Positions 21,301-31,095 of a stretch of DNA of 64,000 bases are shown here, piece by piece; positions within the stretch are counted from its first letter, which is position 1, and each line of letters opens with the position of its first letter. The notes beneath the pieces were generated by a model that was given only the letters and a program-made list of their open reading frames with translations, searched no databases and was not told the origin of the DNA. The position numbers were made by a program, and so were the translations under genes. The DNA comes from Atriophallophorus winterbourni (lineage: Eukaryota; Platyhelminthes; Trematoda; Plagiorchiida; Microphallidae). The stretch lies in the NCBI GenBank assembly GCA_013407085.1, contig JACCGJ010000627.1, positions 33,104 through 97,103 of the forward strand, given 5' to 3'.

Positions 21301-24300
21301 AAACGGCAGCGGTTCGCTTGTATGTTGTCTCTTGATTGGCGGTCAACAAACCGACAAGCAAGTGGATGCCCACACGGAACCACGCATCCGCCGAGTCGTT
21401 TAACAGCAGCAAGCAGTCTTCGCTCATTTCTGAGGCTACCACGAGTGTGTCAGCCTGTGTGAGAGATGAGTAAATGGCGCGATCAAGTAATCGTGAGAAA
21501 GCGTCGCAATCCAATGTGGTTTCCCGAGGTTAATGATAAGAGCGAAGGTATTTTAAAATGCGCATAGATAAAATAGTATGACGACGACTACACAGAATCA
21601 AAAAGTAGATCATACGATAGGATTAGTATCACAATTTACCCCCGTTCTTAGCCTCCTTCCCACCGTTTGCCGGGCTGTGCCATCTTACAGTACTTTGTGC
21701 TGGGCGCTAACATCGTGCTAAATTGATTGGCCAGAGGTAGTGAGCTGCATGCGAGTACACTCTGGAGTCTCACTACCATTTCCTGTTCTTTTTTCTTCCT
21801 CATATCTGTCTAGGCCTGGGCAACCTGACAGTATCTTAGCAGACGTGCAGTCTCTGACTGTACGGCACTTTGCCTGGATCAGGCTTGTAATTTCATACAT
21901 AATGAAGCAGTAAAACCGTTAATAATAGAAATCTCTTTTAACAATGAACAGAAAGAAAAATAAGAATGAATTCAACAGAAATATTGAATCTAAAACGTAG
22001 TAAAGCAAGAAAAGTGAAGAAAAAACGACCAAACGAGACAACCAAATTCAACAACAAACTTTGCAGCAACGACCGAATACCTAAAATGATGACACTTGCA
22101 ACGGTGAGCTTAACAGATTAATTTACAACTGAAAGTCACGAGCAAAAATTCTTTTACAAGTCTGGCGATTTATTAAAGCACATTAGAAGCGTGAAAACAG
22201 AGTGTGTCACGGTAATTTCACCGTGACGTCAAGAGATTTATTATCGACCGAGAGCGCGAAAACGATTTGAAAAAATCAACATCTTTCCACCGTGAATCGG
22301 TTTATCTTTTGGCTTCATTGATATCGCGAAGTAGATCGGAGCATAAGGGACTGTCGAAGACGATCTTGTTGTATATTCAGTAACATTTTCACCTTCCGAA
22401 CCTCGGGAGATCCACCTTAACGTGTCCAATTATCGCAGTCACCGTTATTCAGAAGTGATTTTCGAGTTGAAAATTATACCATATAAGGGACGTGAAAAAT
22501 TAAATCGCCGGGGTTCGTTATAGGTCGATTTGCGCAATGTTCACCCTTTTCGTTAGGAGCTGTGTATTTTTCGAATAGTGAATAGTGCGTAAGAAACATT
22601 ATAATGAACGTTCTCGGGTGTATGGTATCTGAAATCATTGGGGCAAAACACCACCCGGTAAATGATTCAAAACTCCACTGTTTTTATCAACATCTCCATA
22701 TTATGATATAAAAAGAGCGCCTCTGAGAAACTATCACCGAGTGTGCGTCCTAATCAATTCACAGAACAAAGTAAATAACTAAAGCTGATCTCACTGTCTC
22801 CACCTGATGACGGCAAATAGCCAGAAACCGGTTTGTAAGGGATCGGGATGTGAGCATCAAAATATATTGGTCGTTTATAAGCGCTTTGAGTGTTTGACCG
22901 TGCAAGAACGATGAGCATCATATTTTTTTTCGTACGAACCTTTTCAACAGTGGCATACATTCACCACTCATCCACTGTTTCAAGGCTCACTAACCTAATC
23001 TTACTGTCTCCACCTGAGACGGCAAACAGCCAGAAACCGTAGTGGTGTGTAAGGGATGGGGATGTGAGCACCACAATACGGAAGAATAAATATTTTCGCA
23101 GACGGAATATACACAGTAATTCTGTTTCGAATTGCAGTTCAAAAGGGAATGTTGTCGTAAAAGGAGATTTAATCTTGACGAAACGGTGAGCTTGGTTATT
23201 AAAAATGTCCCCTTGATATGTCCGGCGAATACTACTGATAATAATAGTGGCGCAATACTCACCTCGGCTTGGGTAAAAGTCACATCAGGCCAAATCGCGT
23301 TAAGTGTCCTGCGACATGACCGAGTAAACACACGCATCGGGAAAACGAGTCGCTGCTCGCGAGTGAAATGATCAGTCGCATTGTGTGGCTCGATAGATGG
23401 CTGCGATTTATGAAAAGTATAAAATGATACGACAGTTAATCTAAAAAGAACAGGACAAGTTATTTATCAATTTTACGGGCCAAGCGAAGCATGCATAAAA
23501 TTAAAAATCTGGATTCAGGTAAAATGCCCCACAGTTAGAGACAGCGCGTGGGATAAGATATCGTCAAGTTATACAAAAAGCAAACTATAACAGATCTAAA
23601 ATTTATTAAAGTGAAAATAACAACAGCATTCTGGTAGCTCATTAGTTACTTGATTAGAAACTACAGCTAAATTGGTCAACAGAAAAGGTGCCATTGTTGC
23701 CTCCAATACGACCCCTGACCTCAGTATCGCAGCATAATCATGCGAAATAAGGTTAACAGTTTAGAAATCACGCAAAAATAACAGTCTAATGATTTTTTCG
23801 ATTTAATACGCATGATTTCCAGAACGTAAAAAGGGTCGTGCGTAAAATCATTCTCTTGGGGGGTTGGCTTCCTTTGGTTTACGTCAGCCACGATGCACGA
23901 TGATCTCATACTCTACGTTTGCACGGATGTGCAATCGTGCAGTACTTTGTACTGTGCGGCTAACACCGTGCTAAATCGATTGGCCAGAAGTAGTGAGCTG
24001 CATGCTGATACAAGCTGGAGTCTCACTACCATCTCTATTCTGGGTTTTCTTTCTTATATCTGTCTAGGCCTGGGCAACCTGACAGTAATTTAGCCCACGT
24101 GCAGTCTCTGACTTGGCTTGTGCTTTCATACATAAATACTCTACGTCTGCACGGATGTGCAATCTCGCAGTTCTTCTGTGCTGTGCGGCAAACACCATGC
24201 TAAATTAATTTGCCATCGGTAGTGAGCTGCATGCGGAAACACGCTGAAGTCTCACTGCCATTCCCGTGCTCATATCTGTATAAGCCTGGGCAACCTGACA

Positions 24301-26100
24301 GTACCTTAGCCAATGTGCAGTCTATGATTGTGCGCACCTTGCCAAGATCAGGCTTGTGATTTGATGCATACTCAGCGTGGTATTGCGTGACTCCACAGTC
24401 TGATATTTCCGAAAAGGTTGGCAGTTTTCTAAAATCGACAATGAAACCGAAACGCTGCGGATAATGACATCGCGAGAGGTAAACTTCAAACAGCTCCCAT
24501 TACGTCGCTATTTGGTCACCAGATTGTCGATATAAACTCAGTGGATCAAGAGATGGGTCGAGTACTTCTACTACTCTAAGGACAGCACAGTTTTAGCGAT
24601 CCAACTTCAAGCTGTTGATGGTCTGGCAACCATTTATGGGATATCTTTGTCAGTGCAGACAGCAATGTTTCACGACCAGAGATATCAAAATCGTCACGCT
24701 ATTCTATCTATCTATCGAAAAATTTCTTATAACAACGTCATATGAAAAATCGTTGCTGAAGTTTTACTGATCGGATGTAGATGCTAGCTTGGAAAGGTGA
24801 GTCATTGAGACTATACTTCGGTGAGGCAGCTACGAGAGAAGGAATAGAAAATGCCAGCGGTGTTGGGGTCAGTATTTACATCCAGTTCCAACGACAAGAA
24901 ACGGTGATGTGATATTATTGATCGGAGTGTTAAATTGATTCATTTAGTTGACAATCAATTAGCTTTACTTATTTGCACCGGAGTATTGTGCGAAAGAAGG
25001 GTAAATCGAAAATTCATATTTAGGTGCGTTTTCATCGCACACACAACCCCTTTCGTGTTGTTTGCACTTATCAACAGTGTAACTGCGATCGTTTTAATGG
25101 ATTTAACGAGTGTTCGGCTATTTCAACATAACGGGGCAATTCTAAAGGTTAGAACTTGTAGACTGCCTGTGAATACTGCTGAAACTCGTTGCGAATCTCT
25201 AATTAAGCATGAAGCGTTCAATCTACTTCAACATTTACAGTTCATGTGTAAAACAAGCAGCTATCGGAATGCCTAGATACATAACAAGCATTATCATCAC
25301 CATTGAAAAGCACATGTCTGAAGCCAGACCATTTGCTGAGCTTTGGTAGGGGATTATAAGATAAACGGGAAAGTAAATCTCACAGTGAAATAAGCAAACA
25401 CATTTAATGAATACAGATTTTGTCCCATGTGATTTTTTTAATTTTGGTGCAATTCTGTTTGTTAAATTATTACTAAGCAATATAGCACAACGAAAATATG
25501 AGACGCATAATAAGCAGCAATATAATTACATGTGAATTATACGCAAAAATTAATGGAGCAACATCATAGCACTATAACTTTGCAAGAACAAACAATTCAG
25601 CATTAAACAACGAATGTAGTGTTGTGTTCACATTGCCCTCTCGTACACATCAAAACATTTGTGAATTTCACACTTACGTTTACAGACTCTGAACAGAGAT
25701 CCGCTGAGGTTGAGTTGTTCATTTTTTGTAGTGTAGCAGCTTTCTTACGATGCTTTTGGCCGTTTACATGCATCGTGAATTGATCTACCGAGTTCAACTG
25801 AACAAAACAGACTTGACAGAATAATGACTCAGGGTGCCGTGTGGACGAAAGCGGCGCCGGTGAATTCACATCGGTAGTTTTATCATTCATTAATCGTGCC
25901 AAGGTATCAGGATCCGATTTTGTGGGCGTAAGTTGTCGCGGTAAGGAAATGGTCGTTGATACGTCTGACACGTCAAGAATCCCCATGCCGTGAAGTGTCA
26001 AGCAGGTTTTTCGATGTTTATGACCACTTTCGTGTTCTTTCAGTTGAGCGATAGTGTCGCATGAAACGGAGCAGATGGGGCAATGAAACCGCATTATTCC
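18342..26100 (-). CDS. unrecognised protein with two U1/JAZ-type zinc fingers, 7 exons, 5' partial
   Basis: Minus-strand exons 26100-25678, 23400-23263, 21454-21240, 19068-18968, 18891-18631, 18574-18432 and 18398-18342 join in phase into 445 residues and a TAG stop. All have GT donors and AG acceptors. Two C2H2 fingers sit near the start (CPICSVSCDTIAQLKEH.. and CQVCFVQLNSVDQFTMH..HRKK), of the type that often binds dsRNA or other nucleic acid. The other 300 residues look helical and soluble, with no domain I recognise. The exon joins are independently supported by a spliced retrocopy at 34020-34900. An upstream start exon should lie right of 26100 and was not found. Function unknown. Confidence 0.82.
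18432..18574 (-). CDS. zinc-finger gene, exon F
   Basis: Acceptor CACTTTAG, donor AAG|GTAATG. Encodes KYVRKWLRVVVKQEDRITFN then MLNMLDASNVFVNKKADF. Phase agrees with exon E only if that exon ends at its GTAAGC donor. Confidence 0.72.
18631..18891 (-). CDS. zinc-finger gene, exon E
   Basis: Acceptor CTTCCTGTTAG, donor GTAAGC. 87 residues, helical in character: QKADELCKSSKLVEILQRYV and RARVRFLYEASDPISFSFDV. Confidence 0.78.
18968..19068 (-). CDS. zinc-finger gene, exon D
   Basis: Acceptor GTATTTTCAG, donor CCGG|GTGAGT. Encodes AHIAGSRTNRMLEVAIAPFH then KATRDYDLYISDP. The retrocopy has TGA for the CGA (Arg) codon of TNRM. Confidence 0.86.
19069..19559. other. intron of zinc-finger gene, nothing recognised
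   Basis: No gene or repeat identified. Confidence 0.4.
19560..19790 (+). repeat. CATA-tailed SINE
   Basis: Near full length, sense orientation, from GGATATGCAATCGTCCAG to GGATCAGGCTTGTG; tail short. Confidence 0.9.
19960..20110 (-). mobile_element. Penelope 5'-region fragment
   Basis: CATGTTTGGGACC, GCAATTGGTTAGA, GTCAGACCAAGGG and GATTAAGTAG in the same order as at 40350-40500, upstream of the tandem Penelope element. Confidence 0.65.
20111..21239. other. intron of zinc-finger gene, nothing recognised
   Basis: No gene or named repeat identified. Confidence 0.4.
21240..21454 (-). CDS. zinc-finger gene, exon C
   Basis: Acceptor TCTCACACAG, donor CCC|GTATGT, exits in phase 2. Encodes ADTLVVASEMSEDCLLLLND, then GIHLLVGLLTANQETTYKRT and a run to VYFP. 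Matches the retrocopy (34100-34330) with only scattered differences. Confidence 0.88.
21690..21900 (+). repeat. CATA-tailed SINE
   Basis: Sense copy lacking the first bases; GCTAACATCGTGCTAAATTG to GGATCAGGCTTG. Confidence 0.9.
21901..22789. other. intron with a short hairpin
   Basis: Only a short inverted repeat is seen, CACGGT-AATTTC-ACCGTG at 22207-22224. An open frame at 22429-22241 (-) is skipped in the retrocopy and is not called. Confidence 0.4.
22790..22866 (+). ncRNA. hammerhead-like repeat, copy a
   Basis: CTGATGA (22804-22810), then a small hairpin GGC-AAATA-GCC, then GAAAC (22824-22828). This is the hammerhead core order with the AAATA loop common in animal hammerheads. Stem II closes on a C/A mismatch and stem I is not visible, so activity is doubtful. 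It is about 80 percent similar to copy b at 22996. Confidence 0.45.
22996..23080 (+). ncRNA. hammerhead-like repeat, copy b
   Basis: CTGAGA (two bases changed or lost from CTGATGA), GGC-AAACA-GCC, GAAAC, CGTA, then GTGG. CCAC just before the core pairs with GTGG just after CGTA as a 4-bp stem I. Core loss argues for a relic. Confidence 0.45.
23263..23400 (-). CDS. zinc-finger gene, exon B
   Basis: Acceptor AAATCGCAG, donor CCGAG|GTGAGT, 46 codons. Encodes PSIEPHNATDHFTREQRLVF and RRTLNAIWPDVTFTQAE. Present without introns in the retrocopy. Confidence 0.88.
23525..23580 (-). repeat. CATA-tailed SINE, fragment
   Basis: CCACAGTTAGAGAC, GCGTGGGATAAGATA, GTCAAGTT; short reverse copy. Confidence 0.65.
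23581..23917. other. intron sequence, nothing recognised
   Basis: No repeat or coding signal seen. Confidence 0.4.
23918..24140 (+). repeat. CATA-tailed SINE
   Basis: Sense copy with a deletion between CAGTCTCTGACT and GGCTTGTGCTTTC, so the GCCTGGATCAGGC hairpin is lost; ends in CATACATA. Confidence 0.9.
24150..24370 (+). repeat. CATA-tailed SINE
   Basis: Second sense copy, nearly in tandem with the one before it (both begin GCACGGATGTGCAAT). Confidence 0.9.
24371..25677. other. intron sequence, nothing recognised
   Basis: AT-rich. A 113-residue open frame at 24935-25276 (+) has no recognisable similarity and is not called. Confidence 0.4.
25678..26100 (-). CDS. zinc-finger gene, exon A with both zinc fingers
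   Basis: Acceptor CTAATTTCAG, donor AAC|GTAAGT, 141 codons. Fingers are CPICSVSCDTIAQLKEH and its HKH pair, then CQVCFVQLNSVDQFTMH with GQKHRKK. C-x2-C and C-terminal His spacing with basic HRKK ends is typical of U1/JAZ-like fingers. Between them lies a Ser/Thr/Pro/Asp linker. Confidence 0.88.
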
Positions 26101-26529
26101 CTGAAATTAGAATATAGAGAAGTTGAATTCATCGCAAAGAGAAAATGGAATGAAAGTCGCTTAAATGCAACAGAATGAAGTATCGCGTAAATAGTATAAA
26201 ATGAATGGACTCATTTTTGTGTGACCAGGATTCGCAGTTTTGAATATCGTGGAAATTATGTGCGTTTCGGAAATATAAGGATCTATTCCGCGTCTCTTTA
26301 AATGATTATAGGTGCTCAAATTCTCACGGTTCACTGAAAGCGCATATCATGAAAATTGCTCGTTTGTTCTGTAAACTTTTTATATGCACGTACTAAAGTT
26401 TTCGTATTTACCTTTCAGCCTATATTCTCTCGATCTAGGCAGGTATACAAACGTGACTTCCTTTGGGACTCAATTCGGATCTTATTTGACGACGGTACAG
26501 CGCATTCGATATTCACTTATCTAAATCAC
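26101..26529. other. upstream of exon A, nothing recognised
   Basis: The missing first exon of the zinc-finger gene was looked for here, using the retrocopy's upstream bases, and not found. Confidence 0.4.
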
Positions 26530-26770
26530 AGATGTGCAATCGTGCAGTATCTCTGTGCTGTGCGGCTAACATCGTGCGAAATTGATTGGCCACCGGTAGT
26601 GAACTGCATGCTGAAACACGCTGGAGTCTCACTACCATTTCTATTTTCTTTTGTCAAATCTGTCTTGGCCTGGGCAACCTGACAGTATCTCAGCCCACGT
26701 GCAGTCTCAGACTGTGCGGCACTTTGCCTGGATCAGGCTTGTGTTTTCATACATACATACATACATATCT
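26530..26770 (+). repeat. CATA-tailed SINE, full length
   Basis: Clear full-length sense copy: GATGTGCAATCGTGCAG start, CTCACTACC arm, TGTCTTGGCCTGGGCAACC, CAGTCTCAGACTG, GCCTGGATCAGGC hairpin, then a (CATA)4 tail that fixes orientation. Confidence 0.93.
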
Positions 26771-27189
26771 AAATTACAAGTCACTTATAAAAAGTGGCAC
26801 ATCAGTACCGAAGTTTAACTATCACAAAATTACGATGGAAATATGTTTACAAGAGAAGAAAGAATGGACATACTGCAAGCATCTGCGAGGATAAAACGCA
26901 AGCACCACTGCTGGGACCATTCACGCCAGAAACGTTGGCGAATATAGATCAGACGAACTCGGTCTCAACATTGTTTTGCGAGCAAGGCTATTTAGCCGAA
27001 GGATTATCTCATCCCGCAAACAAACATAATTAGAATCAACAAAACCAAAACATCGGCCGTCGCGCATGATAAATCGTCCTATCTGTAACATACAGCAGGA
27101 TGTGTAAGCGAAAACAAACAGCTGCTGTCCCTAATCATCAGTCTTTTTCTGCCTCATTCCCTAGCCAATTTATAATCATTATTTTCATA
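26771..27189. other. intergenic, nothing recognised
   Basis: No coding signal seen. CATGATAAATCG and AATCATCAGTC recur near 42015-42095, suggesting a shared unnamed repeat. Confidence 0.4.
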
Positions 27190-27740
27190 TTCGAGGAACA
27201 CCAATGGGATAATCGATTTCCAGCTTAATTTTCGAAGCAGTCATGCAAAGTTTGAAACGAATCGCTCTACCAATAATTCGGCGAAAGATGTGGATCCACT
27301 ATGTGGACGACACGTTTCTTATCATGAAAACAACTTGACAGGACGAATCACATCGACTACTCAACTGTGTATTCACGGGAATTCAATTTACCAGAGAAAG
27401 TGAAGTTGACGGATGTCACTCATTCCTGGGCGTTCAAGTGAGACGAACAAGCGAATGAAATTTAGAGAAAAGTGTCTACAGGAGGAATCTACACGCGGAT
27501 CAAATCTTGAACTTTCACAGCAAGCAGCCGACCAGTTTTAAACCCAGCTACTTTAAAATTCTATTCAAAAGAGCAGAAACAAATTGCAGCACATGGGAAC
27601 TAAGAAGTCAAAAAGAAAAATACCTGTTTAAGGTGTTCCGGAAAAATGAATACCTAAGAGGATTCGTACTATGCATCAAGTTCAACCGGACCCAAAAAGA
27701 AAATGATGATGAAAGCAGAATCAGGCACGCTATTATGTTG
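27190..27740 (+). mobile_element. Penelope-like RT fragment, family of element 1
   Basis: Plus-strand frames with KRIALPII, IHYVDDTFLIMKTT, ESHRLLNCVFTGIQFTRESE and DQILNFHSKQPTS, paralleling the element at 3069-4049. The catalytic YVDD is kept here, but in-frame stops follow. 5' truncated within the RT palm. Confidence 0.85.
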
Positions 27741-27749
27741 CGAGCTTAG

Positions 27750-28620
27750 ACGAGCAATACTCCGCAGGCAGCGATGATCAAACGTCGATAATCGTTGACT
27801 ATCGGCTTGACGCAGCGTCCACGTCTCGCAGCCATACAGTAGAACTGCTCGTACGGTGGCATGGTACACTCTATACTTCAAGCGTAATCCAACATCGCGT
27901 AGGCGCCATAGATGCCGTAGCCCAGCGAAAGCATGGCGTGCTCTTGCAATCCGTGCTGTGATTTCAGCTTCGATATCGCCCCCAGTGGTGATGCAGCTCC
28001 CTAGGTAGGTGAATCTGTCAGTCACTTCCAGTTTATGGTTTTCGATCGTCAAATCAAGTGTTGGGTCTGTCCAATCCTGTAGGAACACTTTGCATTTTGA
28101 CGGAGAGAAATGTAATCCATACAGCGACAACTGATCAACGAGTAGATCCAAAGCGCTTTGTATGGCGCAAGCATCCTCTCCGAGGAGAACAATGTCGTCA
28201 GCATAGTCCAGATCCATAACTCGTCGACCGGGGAGCAGGTCGATCCCACAATTCGGTAGCTGGGCTGTTGCTGCCTGCATGACATCGTCAATCGCAAAGT
28301 TGAATATGAATGGGGAGATCGGACATCCTTGACGAACCCCGCTGGAGATGGTAAACTGCTTGGATAAATCACCATAGGCTTTGACTCTGCCGGTGGTGTG
28401 GCAGTACAGCTTCTTGAGCAGGATTACGTACTTCGGTGGGACACCATGGCGAATGAGACAGTCCCAGAGAGCGGTTCTGTCAATGGAATCAAAGGCTGCT
28501 CGTATGTCAAGAAAGACGATAATTGTTGGACGTGCGTATTGGTAACGTTGCTCCAAAATTTGGCGGAGCGTGAAGATTTGGTCTGTAACGTTGTAGAATC
28601 TGATCCGAATTGAGTTCAAA
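27750..28620 (-). mobile_element. non-LTR retrotransposon reverse transcriptase (LINE A)
   Basis: A long minus-strand open frame: PTIIVFLDIRAAFDSIDRTA, SSGVRQGCPISPFIFNFAID, MDLDYADDIVLLGEDACAI, then YLGSCITTGGDIEAEITARI and VLLYGCETWTLR. The YADD catalytic box, FDSID and GVRQGCPLSP-type motifs are intact over about 300 residues without a stop, so this is a fairly young copy. 5' and 3' ends are missing; its 3' side is cut by the Penelope fragment. The clade (RTE or CR1-like) was not settled. Confidence 0.92.
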
Positions 28621-28729
28621 AGGAAGTCACGTTAGTATAGAATAAGTAACGCTTTACTTATCTAGAACGAGAGTACATGAGCTGAAATGTAAATATGAAA
28701 GTTTAGTAACTATATGCAAAAGGTGTACA

Positions 28730-29725
28730 TCACAAACAAGTAACAATCATGACAAACATAAACAATGAGATGTACAAGGCGAGAAGGGGGGTACAATTCG
28801 GTTGGAAACAGTTAGAAAATAAACAGTGAAAGTGGAACAGTGGGTAATTTTTTTGTCCATTTACACACATCATTTTTTGAATTTTTTTTCAATTTTTGAT
28901 AAAGTTTTTGAACAGCAGAGAATGTCAGGGACTAATAGAGATGATGCACTCTTTCCATTGATGTCGGTTCGTTGCCAATGTGTCGAGCCATACACTCTCT
29001 CCTTCTCTTGCACCCCATCCAGGCAAGCGCGCTCGTCCAACCCTAGCTAGACCAGAAGTGAGTCTTTTCAAGCCACTCTTCCATGTTAGTGGCTGACCGC
29101 CAGCCACTTTTTTCCAGTCTGTACCAGCTGACGCATAAAGCGCTCGGCGTGGTAACCGTTCCGGTTTCATGCGCAGGACGTGCCCCAACCAGCGGAGGCG
29201 ACGTCGGTTAATGTCTGTCTGAAGGCTAGTGCCGTTGCTTCCTAAGACGCGGCGCCTGACCTCAGAATTGCAAACGTGGTGTTGCCACCGTACGTGAGCA
29301 ATCCTACGCAAACAACGTTGGTCGAAACCCTCAAGCCTCCTAACATCTTCTGAGCGAACTGTCCAACATTCACTCCCGTATAGCAATACTGTCCTTACCG
29401 AGGTGGAATATATCCGTCCTTTGATCCCCAAGCTTAAATCACGTCTCTTCCAGAGGCACTTAAGTCTAGCGAATGCCATTCTGGCTTTAGCAATTCTGGA
29501 CGTGATTTCCTTCTCTATCCGACCCTCAGCAACCACCAGACTTCCTAGGTATTTGAACTGCTCAACATGATCGAGAATCAGATCATTTATAGCAAAATTT
29601 GGCAGTTCACCAGACCAGTCCTGAAGGAGCACTTTACTCTTGCTTGGCGAGAAGAACAACCCGTACTTAGATGCCTCCATTGCCATCGTATCCAAAGCTT
29701 GTTGGATAAATGTTGGGTGTTCGCC
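28730..29725 (-). mobile_element. non-LTR retrotransposon C-terminal region and 3' UTR (LINE B)
   Basis: From the assembly gap down: QALDTMAMEASKYGLFFSPS, KARMAFARLKCLWKRRDLSL, LLYGSECWTVRSEDV, CLRRIAHVRWQHHV, RRRLRWLGHVLRM, then a stop near 28925 and a T/A-rich 3' UTR to about 28730. Same family as the element entering the window at 63690-64000. The catalytic part lies in the 1000-N gap. Confidence 0.92.
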
Positions 29726-30725
29726 NNNNNNNNNNNNNNNNNNNNNNNNNNNNNNNNNNNNNNNNNNNNNNNNNNNNNNNNNNNNNNNNNNNNNNNNNNN
29801 NNNNNNNNNNNNNNNNNNNNNNNNNNNNNNNNNNNNNNNNNNNNNNNNNNNNNNNNNNNNNNNNNNNNNNNNNNNNNNNNNNNNNNNNNNNNNNNNNNNN
29901 NNNNNNNNNNNNNNNNNNNNNNNNNNNNNNNNNNNNNNNNNNNNNNNNNNNNNNNNNNNNNNNNNNNNNNNNNNNNNNNNNNNNNNNNNNNNNNNNNNNN
30001 NNNNNNNNNNNNNNNNNNNNNNNNNNNNNNNNNNNNNNNNNNNNNNNNNNNNNNNNNNNNNNNNNNNNNNNNNNNNNNNNNNNNNNNNNNNNNNNNNNNN
30101 NNNNNNNNNNNNNNNNNNNNNNNNNNNNNNNNNNNNNNNNNNNNNNNNNNNNNNNNNNNNNNNNNNNNNNNNNNNNNNNNNNNNNNNNNNNNNNNNNNNN
30201 NNNNNNNNNNNNNNNNNNNNNNNNNNNNNNNNNNNNNNNNNNNNNNNNNNNNNNNNNNNNNNNNNNNNNNNNNNNNNNNNNNNNNNNNNNNNNNNNNNNN
30301 NNNNNNNNNNNNNNNNNNNNNNNNNNNNNNNNNNNNNNNNNNNNNNNNNNNNNNNNNNNNNNNNNNNNNNNNNNNNNNNNNNNNNNNNNNNNNNNNNNNN
30401 NNNNNNNNNNNNNNNNNNNNNNNNNNNNNNNNNNNNNNNNNNNNNNNNNNNNNNNNNNNNNNNNNNNNNNNNNNNNNNNNNNNNNNNNNNNNNNNNNNNN
30501 NNNNNNNNNNNNNNNNNNNNNNNNNNNNNNNNNNNNNNNNNNNNNNNNNNNNNNNNNNNNNNNNNNNNNNNNNNNNNNNNNNNNNNNNNNNNNNNNNNNN
30601 NNNNNNNNNNNNNNNNNNNNNNNNNNNNNNNNNNNNNNNNNNNNNNNNNNNNNNNNNNNNNNNNNNNNNNNNNNNNNNNNNNNNNNNNNNNNNNNNNNNN
30701 NNNNNNNNNNNNNNNNNNNNNNNNN
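29726..30725. other. assembly gap of exactly 1000 N
   Basis: The round length suggests a placeholder, so true distance between flanks is unknown. Any open frame spanning it is an artefact. Confidence 1.
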
Positions 30726-30726
30726 A

Positions 30727-30930
30727 TCGGTAAACGTGGACGGTAGCCCAAGTCGTTAAGGCATGGGACTACAATTGTGATGGTCGGGGATTCGAGTCCC
30801 ACCCGAAGCGAAGGATATGCACTGCTGATGAGCGCAAATAAGAGCGAAACTCGAGTCCAGTGCTTCCATTATGGACCGTCGTGATCAACTTTGTGAATAG
30901 TTCAATGGTCTTGGCACGGATTAATTAGGT
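30727..30930 (+). repeat. tRNA-derived SINE with embedded hammerhead ribozyme, copy 1
   Basis: Begins after the gap with ATCGGTAAACG, then a tRNA-like head: GGTAGCCCAAGTCGTTAAGG (box A-like) and GGGATTCGAGTCCC (box B-like, close to GGTTCGANTCC). The hammerhead follows at 30819-30863, then a tail with GGACCGTCGTGATCAAC and CTTTGTGAATAGTTC. All parts recur in the same order at 50520-50808 on the other strand, defining one family. The head suggests RNA polymerase III transcription. Confidence 0.85.
30819..30863 (+). ncRNA. hammerhead ribozyme (type I)
   Basis: Stem I GCACTG (30819-30824) pairs with CAGTGC (30858-30863). Core CTGATGA at 30825-30831. Stem II GCGC/GAGC with loop AAATAA and one G/A mismatch. 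GAAA at 30846-30849, then a palindromic stem III (ACTCGAGT) and cleavage base C at 30857. All conserved core bases are present. Confidence 0.85.
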
Positions 30931-31095
30931 TTTTACGAACTCTTGTCACACAGCAATAATGAAGAAAAAAGCAGAAACCATTTTACTAGATGCTTATAGA
31001 TGCAAGGTTCGGTTTAGGAAATAAATTGACTGAATTGCCCACTATACATAACGGCTGATTAAACACCTCTTCCTCATCAAAATAATTTTCAACGG

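Noticed and set aside
22241..22429. 62-residue minus-strand open frame between exons B and C, with AATAAA after its stop
   Set aside because: The retrocopy joins exon B directly to C, so it is not in that mRNA; no similarity seen.
24935..25276. 113-residue plus-strand open frame with hydrophobic stretches
   Set aside because: No motif or splice support; AT-rich intron; likely chance.
29567..30802. Long open frames of 349-625 residues on both strands
   Set aside because: They consist mainly of translated N from the assembly gap; only the LINE B part on the minus strand is real.
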